Below, one piece after another: positions 15,567-21,629 of a DNA stretch of 24,246 nucleotides. The stretch covers positions 24,393 to 48,638 of the forward strand of contig DCIL01000014.1 in the NCBI GenBank assembly GCA_002315875.1, written 5' to 3'. The translations under genes were made by a program, and so were the position numbers. Under the pieces are notes generated by a model. The model saw nothing but the letters and a program-made list of their open reading frames with translations. It made no database searches and was not told the DNA's origin. The DNA comes from Verrucomicrobia bacterium UBA1727 (lineage in GTDB: Bacteria; Verrucomicrobiota; Kiritimatiellia; RFP12; UBA1067). The stretch's first letter is position 1. Each line of letters starts with the position of its first letter.

Positions 15567-15589
15567 ACCGCATCATATTTCGGGTATAA

Positions 15590-16408
15590 ATGACATTCAT
15601 TCAGAAACACGCCTATTCGATGGGATGCGGATTCGCCGCGATGCTTTGGCCGTTCTTCGGCAAGCGTCAGCGGATTGCGATCGACAACATCCTCAGAGCG
15701 AAGATTACCGATGATCCCGGCGAGGCGCGGCGAATCGCCAAGAAGTCGTGGTGCCATCTCGCGGGACACGTCGCTGAGGCGATTTGCGTGCCGGGCGTGG
15801 TCAATAAGGACAACTGGCGGGAGCATCTCGACTTCTCCGAAGTTAGCGAGAAGACGGCCAAGTTGATTCTCGAATCCCCCGACATCCCGATTCTGATCGT
15901 AAGCTCCCATCACGGTGTCTGGGAGATCGCTACCAACATCCTCTCCATAGTCCGTCCGATGATTGCGATCGCCCGCGTGCAGAACAATCCCATCGTCGCG
16001 AAGTGGATGAAGAAACATCATTTCCGCGGGCCTGTGACTATCGTTGACAAGAATCACGGTTTTACGAAGAGTGTCATCGAGCAATGGCAGAGTGAGAAGT
16101 CCGCCATGACGATTCTCATGGATCAGCATGCTGGCGGCGGCTCTCTGCTAAAGTTCATGGGGCGTCCCGCGCACACCTATACCTCTGCCGCGCGGCTCGG
16201 CATCAAGTACGGCTATCCGATCGCGGTCGGCTCGTTCGTGCGCGTCGGACCATATCGCTACCGTATGGTCAGTGGAGAACCTCTTGCTTTTTCTAAGAAC
16301 GACGACCGTGACAAGTGCGCTCAATTGCTGAATGACCGGCTTGAGGCGGCGATTCGCCGGTATCCCGAGCAGTACCTCTGGGTGCATAGGAGATGGCGTG
16401 ATGATTGA
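15590..16408 (+). CDS. Lipid A biosynthesis acyltransferase, LpxL/HtrB-like
   Basis: The 272-residue protein carries the lysophospholipid/lipid A acyltransferase signature. His107 and Glu112 form the HX4E catalytic pair in SSHHGVWE, ILMDQHAGGG follows, and the C-terminus has PEQYLWVHRRW. The N-terminal segment MGCGFAAMLWPFFGKRQRIAIDNI corresponds to the membrane-associated part and the NL/NxxR region of LpxL proteins. It would transfer a secondary acyl chain to a Kdo-lipid A precursor at the inner membrane, which agrees with WaaA in the same block. At 272 residues it is slightly short for the family. No Shine-Dalgarno is seen, but a strong extended -10 promoter lies about 24 bases upstream. 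Its end overlaps the next gene by eight bases. Confidence 0.88.
   Translation: MTFIQKHAYSMGCGFAAMLWPFFGKRQRIAIDNILRAKITDDPGEARRIAKKSWCHLAGHVAEAICVPGVVNKDNWREHLDFSEVSEKTAKLILESPDIPILIVSSHHGVWEIATNILSIVRPMIAIARVQNNPIVAKWMKKHHFRGPVTIVDKNHGFTKSVIEQWQSEKSAMTILMDQHAGGGSLLKFMGRPAHTYTSAARLGIKYGYPIAVGSFVRVGPYRYRMVSGEPLAFSKNDDRDKCAQLLNDRLEAAIRRYPEQYLWVHRRWRDD
16388..16393 (+). promoter_or_regulatory. Ribosome binding site for the GT2 gene
   Basis: AGGAGA lies 7 bases before ATG 16401 inside the end of the acyltransferase gene. It decides for this start over upstream in-frame candidates that would add a non-hydrophobic extension. Confidence 0.65.
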
Positions 16409-17618
16409 GTTTTATCTACTGATTGCATTTGATATCCTTTGCTTGTTCTGCTCGGCCATTTTCTTCTGGTCGACGTTCATCGTGCTTATCGGACTCGTCA
16501 AGCCGATGCACCGCTATGCAAGGGCGGAGCGCAAGCTCAAGTTCGTCGTCCTCGTCTGCGCACGTAACGAAGAGCGGGTCATCAAGCTTCCGGTGAAGAG
16601 CGTATTGATGTCAAAGTATCCGACGAATCTTCGCGAGGTGATCGTGCTCGCGGATAACTGCACTGATCGGACCGCCGAAAGGGCGCGAGAGGCGGGGGCA
16701 ACGGTATGGGAGAAGACGACGCCGAGTCACGGGAAGGGTGATGTGCTCGAATGGGGAATCAATCGCCTACAGGCGGAGCGTCCCGATGCCGAGGCGATCG
16801 CGGTGTTTGATGCCGATAATTCCTGCGGTGACAATTGGTTCGATGCGGTGAACGATGCGCTCAATGATGGCGAGAGCGTTGTCACTGGACGCCGCGGCTC
16901 GTCCAATGCCCGCGCCAATACGATCAGCGGATGGTATACGATCTATTGGTTGATGATGAACGAACTTTCCAATCGCGTCCGCACCAATCTCGGCCTTTCC
17001 GGAAAGCTCACCGGCACGGGCTTCGCCTTCCTCACTTCGCTCATCAAGGAGTCCGGCTGGAGCACCCACACCCTCGTGGAGGACGTCGAGTTCACGGTGC
17101 AGACGAATATCCGCGGCGGACGTGTCGGATACGTGGCTGACGCCGACTACATTGACGAACAGCCAGTGGACTTCCTTCATAGCTGGCGTCAGCTTCGGCG
17201 CTGGACCACTGGCGGCTGGCAGATCGTCCACGGGTATTTCTTCCCCTGGCTACGTCAGCTAATGAAGACGCCGTCGATTCGTCTTTTCGACAGTTTCTTC
17301 GCAATCATGACGGGTATGTCGGTGGCGTTCATTCTGCTTTTTAACGTCGCAGGCTTCGTCTGGCGTCTTTGTCGTGATCACGCCGATCAGGGAGCATTTG
17401 CGCTCTTCTTCGGTGTTTTCGGTTTCCTCTTCATCATGGGCTGGTTCACCGCAATTGCCGCGGTCGCGCTTTCTCCCGACAAACGCCGTCCCTCGTGGAA
17501 GGCGATCGTGACCTATCCGTTCTTCTCATTGATTCTTTCCGCGGCAGTTCTCTATACGCGGCTTTTCCCAACTCGTACCTGGAAGCCAATTCCACACGGA
17601 ACGACGGAGGCGGAGTGA
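16401..17618 (+). CDS. Membrane-bound family 2 glycosyltransferase
   Basis: The 405-residue protein has an N-terminal membrane segment (residues 2-33, FYLLIAFDILCLFCSAIFFW), a cytoplasmic GT-A domain and two or three C-terminal membrane segments (FFAIMTGMSVAFILLFNVAGF; FALFFGVFGFLFIMGWFTAI). The GT2 signature is complete: VVLVCARNEERVI at the start, the DxD pair Asp137/Asp139 (VFDADNS), the acceptor-side Glu227-Asp228 (LVEDVEF) and QLRRW (264-268). The last is typical of processive cellulose- or hyaluronan-synthase-like enzymes. It probably builds or extends a surface polysaccharide or modifies a lipid-linked sugar; the sugar cannot be read from the sequence. Its stop shares one base with the next start (TGATG). 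Confidence 0.85.
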   Translation: MIEFYLLIAFDILCLFCSAIFFWSTFIVLIGLVKPMHRYARAERKLKFVVLVCARNEERVIKLPVKSVLMSKYPTNLREVIVLADNCTDRTAERAREAGATVWEKTTPSHGKGDVLEWGINRLQAERPDAEAIAVFDADNSCGDNWFDAVNDALNDGESVVTGRRGSSNARANTISGWYTIYWLMMNELSNRVRTNLGLSGKLTGTGFAFLTSLIKESGWSTHTLVEDVEFTVQTNIRGGRVGYVADADYIDEQPVDFLHSWRQLRRWTTGGWQIVHGYFFPWLRQLMKTPSIRLFDSFFAIMTGMSVAFILLFNVAGFVWRLCRDHADQGAFALFFGVFGFLFIMGWFTAIAAVALSPDKRRPSWKAIVTYPFFSLILSAAVLYTRLFPTRTWKPIPHGTTEAE

Positions 17619-18457
17619 TGTCTGACGATTACGAACTTCTTGATTCCGGAGACGGACGCAAACTCGAGCGCTTCGGTAAATATACGCTGGCGCGTCCCTG
17701 CTCGCAGGCCTTGTGGCGTCCAAAGAAGAGCGCGGCGGATTGGAATGCCGCGGATGCCTCGTTCGATCGCGAGGACGGCAACCGCTGGCATGGACGCAAT
17801 AATCTTCCCAAGGAATGGCAGATCGAAACCGCCGGCATCAAGTTCAAGCTCGGCGGCACCGATTTCGGACATCTCGGAATCTTTCCCGAACAGCGCGCCC
17901 AATGGAAGTGGATGAGAGATGAGGTGAAGAGAAAAGGTGTTGGTGAGGGGAAGAGGATATCCGGGCTAAATCTTTTTGCATATTCCGGTGGGTCGACGAT
18001 GGCGATGGCGCTCGGAGGCGCTGAGGTCTGTCATCTCGATGCGTCGAAGGGTATGGTCGAATGGGCGCGCGCCAATGCAGCGCTCAATGGCTTGGCGGAT
18101 CGTCCCATCCGTTGGATCGTGGACGACGCCCACAAGTTCATGAAGCGCGAGATTCGCCGCGGTCATCGATACGATGCGATCGTGCTCGATCCGCCGAGTT
18201 TCGGACGTGGTGCGGGCGGTGAGATGTACAAGATCGAGCGCGATTTGAAGGAGACGCTTTCGCTGGTTAAGGAATTGCTATCCGATCATCCCGCGTTCGT
18301 GCTCTTCTCTTCGCACACTCCCGGGCTCTCCCCAATCGTGGCGGAGAACATTCTTTCCCAACTATGGCCGACGGCGCGGCTTGAGTCCGGTGAGATGTTG
18401 TTGGAGGGGAACTCGCTTCAGTGTCCGAGCGGCATCTACTGCCGCGCGATCTTTTGA
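17618..18457 (+). CDS. Class I SAM-dependent methyltransferase, RlmI/RlmK-like
   Basis: The 279-residue protein has the SAM loop LNLFAYSGGSTMAMALGGA (from about residue 117), an acidic ribose-binding position in HLDASKGMVEWARANAALNG, and a DPPSFGRG motif at 191-198. The DPPSF motif is typical of the RlmI/RlmK-type 23S rRNA methyltransferases (PF10672-like). It lacks the PUA domain of RlmI, so the rRNA target is open. GGAGG at 17606-17610 precedes ATG 17618. Between the helix FPEQRAQWKW and the strand ISGLNLFAY lies a charged low-complexity stretch, RDEVKRKGVGEGKR, encoded by purine-only DNA of the dispersed repeat family. The role inside an envelope-synthesis block is unclear and may be incidental. 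Confidence 0.8.
   Translation: MSDDYELLDSGDGRKLERFGKYTLARPCSQALWRPKKSAADWNAADASFDREDGNRWHGRNNLPKEWQIETAGIKFKLGGTDFGHLGIFPEQRAQWKWMRDEVKRKGVGEGKRISGLNLFAYSGGSTMAMALGGAEVCHLDASKGMVEWARANAALNGLADRPIRWIVDDAHKFMKREIRRGHRYDAIVLDPPSFGRGAGGEMYKIERDLKETLSLVKELLSDHPAFVLFSSHTPGLSPIVAENILSQLWPTARLESGEMLLEGNSLQCPSGIYCRAIF
17912..17956 (+). repeat. Purine-rich in-frame insert in the methyltransferase gene
   Basis: A tract almost free of C encodes residues 99-113. It contains the 13-mer GAGGTGAAGAGAA (17921-17933), which is also the core of the 20-bp tandem repeat at 11787-11826. It sits in the loop just before the SAM-binding strand. Confidence 0.65.
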
Positions 18458-18467
18458 TTTTCATTTT

Positions 18468-18476
18468 GAGGAGGAA
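18468..18476 (+). promoter_or_regulatory. Strong ribosome binding site for the NeuD-like gene
   Basis: GAGGAGGAA with a perfect AGGAGG (18469-18474) lies 7 bases before ATG 18482 in the 24-base gap. It is the best Shine-Dalgarno in the window, suggesting high or independent translation of this gene. Confidence 0.75.
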
Positions 18477-18481
18477 TTACG

Positions 18482-19114
18482 ATGAGAGATCTGTTTATCG
18501 TAGGTGCAGGTGGTTTCGGTCGCGAGGCGGTATGGACCATCGAGCGTATCAACAAGGCCGCGCAGCAGCCGATCTGGAACGTCATCGGGTTTGCGGATGA
18601 CGATCCCGCCAAGGCGAGCGGAAACTTCGAGGGATATCCGATGCTGGGCTCCGTAGAGAAGGCGAGTCGCGATTTCCCCGGTGCCTCGGTCTTCATCGCG
18701 ATCGGTGACAATTCCGTCCGCCGCGCGATCTACGCCAAGCTCCGCGGACATGACTTCCCCGCGCTCATCGATCCGAGCGCACAGGTCTCGCCTACGACCG
18801 AGTTCCGTCACGGAACCTACATCGCCGTCGAGGCGGTCGTTTCGGTCGGCACCGAGATCGGCAAATTCGTTATCATCAATGCCCGCGCCGGTGTGGGACA
18901 CGATTCGAAGGTCGGTGATTTCGCCAACATCGCGCCAGGCGTTTCGCTTTCGGGACATACCACGATCGGTGAGGACGTGATGATGGGCACGAACAGCTGC
19001 ACCGCTCCCGGAATGAAAGTCGGAGATCGTGCCACTGTCGCTTGCGGAACTCCCGTTCTTAAGGATGTCGAGCCCGATACCACGCTCAGTCCCTTCGGTA
19101 CGCTCAAGGTATGA
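18482..19114 (+). CDS. Sugar O-/N-acetyltransferase, NeuD/PglD-like left-handed beta-helix
   Basis: The 210-residue protein has the two-domain plan of NeuD/PglD. An N-terminal Rossmann-like domain reads MRDLFIVGAGGFGREAVWTIE, GFADDDPAKASGNFEGYPMLGS and VFIAIGDNSVRR. A C-terminal hexapeptide repeat helix follows from about residue 100: EIGKFVIINARAGVGHD, KVGDFANIAPGVSLSGHTTIGED and VGDRATVACGTPVL. His140 in VGHDSKVGD is at the position of the catalytic base of PglD. The enzyme would acetylate a sugar or a nucleotide-linked amino sugar for surface glycan synthesis, in the cytoplasm. No sugar aminotransferase or dehydratase is nearby. The stop overlaps the waaA start by four bases (ATGA). Confidence 0.88.
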   Translation: MRDLFIVGAGGFGREAVWTIERINKAAQQPIWNVIGFADDDPAKASGNFEGYPMLGSVEKASRDFPGASVFIAIGDNSVRRAIYAKLRGHDFPALIDPSAQVSPTTEFRHGTYIAVEAVVSVGTEIGKFVIINARAGVGHDSKVGDFANIAPGVSLSGHTTIGEDVMMGTNSCTAPGMKVGDRATVACGTPVLKDVEPDTTLSPFGTLKV

Positions 19115-20649
19115 AGTGGGCGATATATAACATCCTCTTTGCTCTCGTATATCCGTTCCTGCTGCCGGGTTTTCTTCTGAGGATGCTTAAGCGCGGCGGA
19201 TATGCCGCGCGGATGGGTGATCGTTTTGCGCTTTATCCGAAGGAGATTCTTGATCAGTTGCGCGAGGGCAACTTCGTCTGGGTGCATGCCGTTTCGGTGG
19301 GTGAAGTGCAGGTCGCGGGACAGCTCATGCGCGAATGGCGCAAGCAGGATCCGTCAATTCGATTCTGCTTTTCGACCACTTCCTCAACCGGCTGGATGAT
19401 GGCAGAGAAAGAACTCTCAACCCTAACCTCTCCTCACCCCTCTTCACCTCTCCTCACTTCTCAAACTTCTATTCTCATCTACAACCCTCTCGATTTTCCG
19501 AACTTCGTCAAGAGCGCGCTCAAGACGGTGAAGCCGAAGGCGATCGTGATGACCGAGTCGGAGATCTGGCCGAACTTTCTGATGTTCGCCAAGCGTTATA
19601 AGATTCCGACCTATCTCATCAACGCGCGCGTCAGCGACCGCAGCGCGCCGCGCTATAAAAAGGCCAAGTTCTTCTTTGGTGATGTCTTCGCTTCGTTCAC
19701 GAAGATCTTCGCGCAATCAGAGCTTGATGCCGAGAGGATTCGCGCCGTGTTGCCCAAGGGCGTCGATAATGTCGAGGTGACGGGCAGCTTTAAGTTTGAT
19801 GTCGCCCATCGTAACGAGGCGAAGGAAAAGGAGCTGGAGAAATGGATATTCGGTGAAGAAGGGGACAGCAAGCGTACGACAGCAAGTTCTGGCGGCTCTT
19901 CGGCAAGGCCGAAGATCTTGCTTGGTGGATCGACCTGGCCCGGTGAAGATGAGATTCTTCTCAACATCTACAAAACCCTCATCTCTCACCCCTCTCAACC
20001 CTCTCAACTCTCTCAACCCCCTCAACTCTCTCAACTTTCTCAACCCTCTCAACTTTCTCAACCCCCTCAACTTTCTTCTCTCAGCGCCTCTGCGCCTCTG
20101 CGGGATCAATCCATACCCATTCTCGTCATCGCTCCGCGTCATTTTGAGAAGGCCGATGCCGTCGAGGAGAACATCAAGGCTGCTGGTTTTACTTGCATCC
20201 GCCGCAGCCGCACCACTCAAACCTCTCCTCACCTCTCTTCAACTTCAACTTCTAACTTCAACTCCTCTACCTCTACACCAATCCCCGTCTATCTCGCCGA
20301 TACTACTGGCGAGCTGATGGGACTTTACGGCCTCGCCGATGTCGTCTTTGTCGGCAAGTCGCTTTGCGAGCACGGATCTCAAAATATGATTGAGCCGTGC
20401 CTTTGTGGAAAGCAGGTCTTTGTCGGACCTTACACTGAGAATTTCCGTCCGGTGATGAGCGATCTCCTTGAAGGCAAGGCGCTTACTCAGGTCGCGGATG
20501 CCGCAGAACTGGAGCGCGGCATTCTCGCGGCGTTCGCGAAATCGGATGCAGAGGCCGCTGCGATCGGCAAGCAGGCGGCGGACGCCGTAGCGCGGCGCTG
20601 TGGAGTGGTGGCGAAGTGTGTGCAAAAGATTCGTCTCTTCAATCGATGA
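19111..20649 (+). CDS. waaA: 3-deoxy-D-manno-octulosonic acid (Kdo) transferase with three low-complexity inserts
   Basis: WaaA attaches Kdo from CMP-Kdo to lipid IVA at the inner membrane. The hydrophobic N-terminus (residues 2-28), the catalytic base Glu65 in VSVGEVQ, TESEIWPN (148-155), INARVSDRS, GSFKFD, LLGGSTWPGEDE, IAPRHFEKAD and the CMP-binding end (FVGKSLCEHGSQNMIEP) are all present. At 512 residues it is far longer than the usual ~425. The excess is three in-frame pyrimidine-rich tracts of about 19, 43 and 24 residues (19414-19470, 19984-20112, 20212-20283), all between conserved strands or helices. Removing them leaves about 426 residues with motif spacing as expected. No stop interrupts the frame, so it is likely functional. 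The gene overlaps its upstream and downstream neighbours by four bases each. Confidence 0.92.
   Translation: MKWAIYNILFALVYPFLLPGFLLRMLKRGGYAARMGDRFALYPKEILDQLREGNFVWVHAVSVGEVQVAGQLMREWRKQDPSIRFCFSTTSSTGWMMAEKELSTLTSPHPSSPLLTSQTSILIYNPLDFPNFVKSALKTVKPKAIVMTESEIWPNFLMFAKRYKIPTYLINARVSDRSAPRYKKAKFFFGDVFASFTKIFAQSELDAERIRAVLPKGVDNVEVTGSFKFDVAHRNEAKEKELEKWIFGEEGDSKRTTASSGGSSARPKILLGGSTWPGEDEILLNIYKTLISHPSQPSQLSQPPQLSQLSQPSQLSQPPQLSSLSASAPLRDQSIPILVIAPRHFEKADAVEENIKAAGFTCIRRSRTTQTSPHLSSTSTSNFNSSTSTPIPVYLADTTGELMGLYGLADVVFVGKSLCEHGSQNMIEPCLCGKQVFVGPYTENFRPVMSDLLEGKALTQVADAAELERGILAAFAKSDAEAAAIGKQAADAVARRCGVVAKCVQKIRLFNR
19414..19490 (+). repeat. Pyrimidine-rich tract, first waaA insert
   Basis: The tract is nearly G-free and made of CTCTCAACC, CCTCTCCTCACC and CTTCTCAAACTTCT-like pieces. 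It encodes a Ser/Thr/Pro/Leu stretch (STLTSPHPSSPLLTSQTS) between AEKEL and ILIYNPLDFP, where other WaaA proteins have a short loop. It contains CTCTTCACCTC, the complement of part of the GAGGTGAAGAG core, and the 10-mer TCTCAAACTT found at 7174-7183. Confidence 0.75.
19991..20071 (+). repeat. Minisatellite: nine 9-bp units in waaA
   Basis: Nine contiguous units of consensus YYYCTCAAC (variants CCTCTCAAC, TCTCTCAAC, CCCCTCAAC, TTTCTCAAC) fill 81 bases. Variation is confined to the first three bases of the unit. Each unit is three codons and reads as Ser/Pro-Gln-Pro/Leu, giving a SQP/SQL repeat. Unit gain or loss would preserve the frame. Confidence 0.92.
20080..20105 (+). repeat. GCCTCTG-type repeat, copy A, inside waaA
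   Basis: This 26-base copy matches copies B and C (20677, 20731) at 24 positions. It directly follows the minisatellite and is read as LSASAPLRD, a different frame from the other two copies. Confidence 0.85.
20212..20283 (+). repeat. Pyrimidine-rich tract, third waaA insert
   Basis: The tract is G-free, with pieces CCTCTCCTCACCTCTCTTC, AACTTCAACTTC and CCTCTACCTCTACACC. It encodes a Ser/Thr/Asn-rich stretch (TTQTSPHLSSTSTSNFNSST) between IRRSR and PVYLADTTGEL, where the family has a short turn. The end CTACACC is the complement of the GGTGTAG unit seen in the FAD-domain insert at 9740. Confidence 0.75.
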
Positions 20650-21626
20650 GCTGCTTGTTTTATCACACCAAACGATCTCTGCGCCTCTGTGCCTCTGCGG
20701 GAGTTAATAACACACTCGTTCACAACGCCACTCTGCGCCTCTGTGCCTCTGCGGGAGTTTTAGTCCTCGTTTTATTCAGCTCTTTTCTCTTTGGCTGTTC
20801 TCGCAAGGATGCTCCCGTCTACGACGACTATATCTATGCGCCGGTCACCAATGCGTTTCGTCAGATTGAACTTGTGGAGAACGCTTCGCTCGGAACCAAT
20901 CGGGTGACGCTGGTCGATCTCGATGTGCGCGGCATGTCGGCGGCGGATTTTAAACGCAAGCTGGAATCGGTGGAAGGTGCGGCGGTGCACGTATGGATGC
21001 CGGGACGCACTCGCTGGCTCATCGTTTCGCGTCCCGTTACCAACGCAGTTTCGATGTCCGCGGCAATGGAGGCGATCGCTTCGGACGAGGAGTGCCCGTC
21101 GCTGGCTTCTATCTTTTCCAATTATGTCGGCACCCGTGAGGAGATCATGCCAGCTTTCGCCTCGCGCCTCGAAGGCGAGGTCGTGCCCGAATGGTTCGTC
21201 ACCAAGGATATTCCGACCGTTCAGTGGCTCGATGGACGCGATGTTGATGCGGACATCCGGGACCTGACCCTTTCTGAGATTCGCTCGATGCAGCTCGTCC
21301 GTCGCGAGGTTCTCGAAGGCGATATGCTGGCGGCTGCGGCGAAGACGAAAGGGGACGAGGAAAAGGCGACGGACAAGTGGAACAAGGCCGCGCTTCGCAA
21401 TCCCCACGATACCTTACTCAACGAGCGCCTCGACCGGCTCGCGCGCAATGCGAAGGGATTCCTCAAGGTGGGCAAGGTGTTGCAGGCCATGAAATGCTAT
21501 GAGACGATGGTGCTCGTCAAACCCACGGCGGCGAGCGTTCACAATTTTGGCATGTGCCTTAAGAAGATCGGAAAGTCCGATCTTGCGGAAAAGGTGCTGA
21601 AGCATGCCAAGGAACTGGAAAAGTGA
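20646..21626 (+). CDS. Lipoprotein with C-terminal TPR-like region; leader built from repeats
   Basis: The chosen start is ATG 20646, overlapping the waaA stop by four bases (ATGA), and gives 326 residues. A lipobox LFGC puts the lipidated residue at Cys51, behind a good hydrophobic core (GVLVLVLFSSFLFG). The 35 residues before that core are unusual: they include two identical RLCASAGV segments encoded by the direct repeats B and C. The mature part has an alpha/beta region (to about residue 230), then helical sequence resembling TPR units (residues 254-326: FLKVGKVLQAMKCYETMVLVKP and NFGMCLKKIGKSDLAEKVLKHA). No family is recognised for the first part. The protein probably faces the periplasm and binds a protein partner. 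The true start could be later if a non-ATG codon is used. Confidence 0.75.
   Translation: MSCLFYHTKRSLRLCASAGVNNTLVHNATLRLCASAGVLVLVLFSSFLFGCSRKDAPVYDDYIYAPVTNAFRQIELVENASLGTNRVTLVDLDVRGMSAADFKRKLESVEGAAVHVWMPGRTRWLIVSRPVTNAVSMSAAMEAIASDEECPSLASIFSNYVGTREEIMPAFASRLEGEVVPEWFVTKDIPTVQWLDGRDVDADIRDLTLSEIRSMQLVRREVLEGDMLAAAAKTKGDEEKATDKWNKAALRNPHDTLLNERLDRLARNAKGFLKVGKVLQAMKCYETMVLVKPTAASVHNFGMCLKKIGKSDLAEKVLKHAKELEK
20677..20705 (+). repeat. GCCTCTG-type 29-bp direct repeat, copy B
   Basis: This copy is identical over 29 bases to copy C, 54 bases downstream, and contains the core GCCTCTGTGCCTCTGCGG. It is read in frame as SLRLCASAGV in the lipoprotein leader. The copy itself has an internal GCCTCTG duplication. 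Confidence 0.92.
20731..20759 (+). repeat. GCCTCTG-type 29-bp direct repeat, copy C
   Basis: This is a second perfect copy, read in the same frame as B because the 54-base period is 18 codons. Its 3' end runs straight into the hydrophobic core of the lipoprotein signal peptide. Confidence 0.92.
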
Positions 21627-21629
21627 TTT

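Noticed and set aside
15550..15584. Inverted repeat as a rho-independent terminator
   Set aside because: The stem is imperfect and AT-rich in its inner half, has no T-run after it, and overlaps a consensus extended -10 and the next start.
19991..20071. The regular 9-bp units as a CRISPR array
   Set aside because: There are no spacers, the units are far too short, they are contiguous and coding, and no cas gene is present.
20677..20759. Copies B and C as CRISPR repeats or attachment sites
   Set aside because: There are only two adjacent copies with a 25-base interval, low internal complexity, no integrase and no cas genes; direct duplication explains them better.
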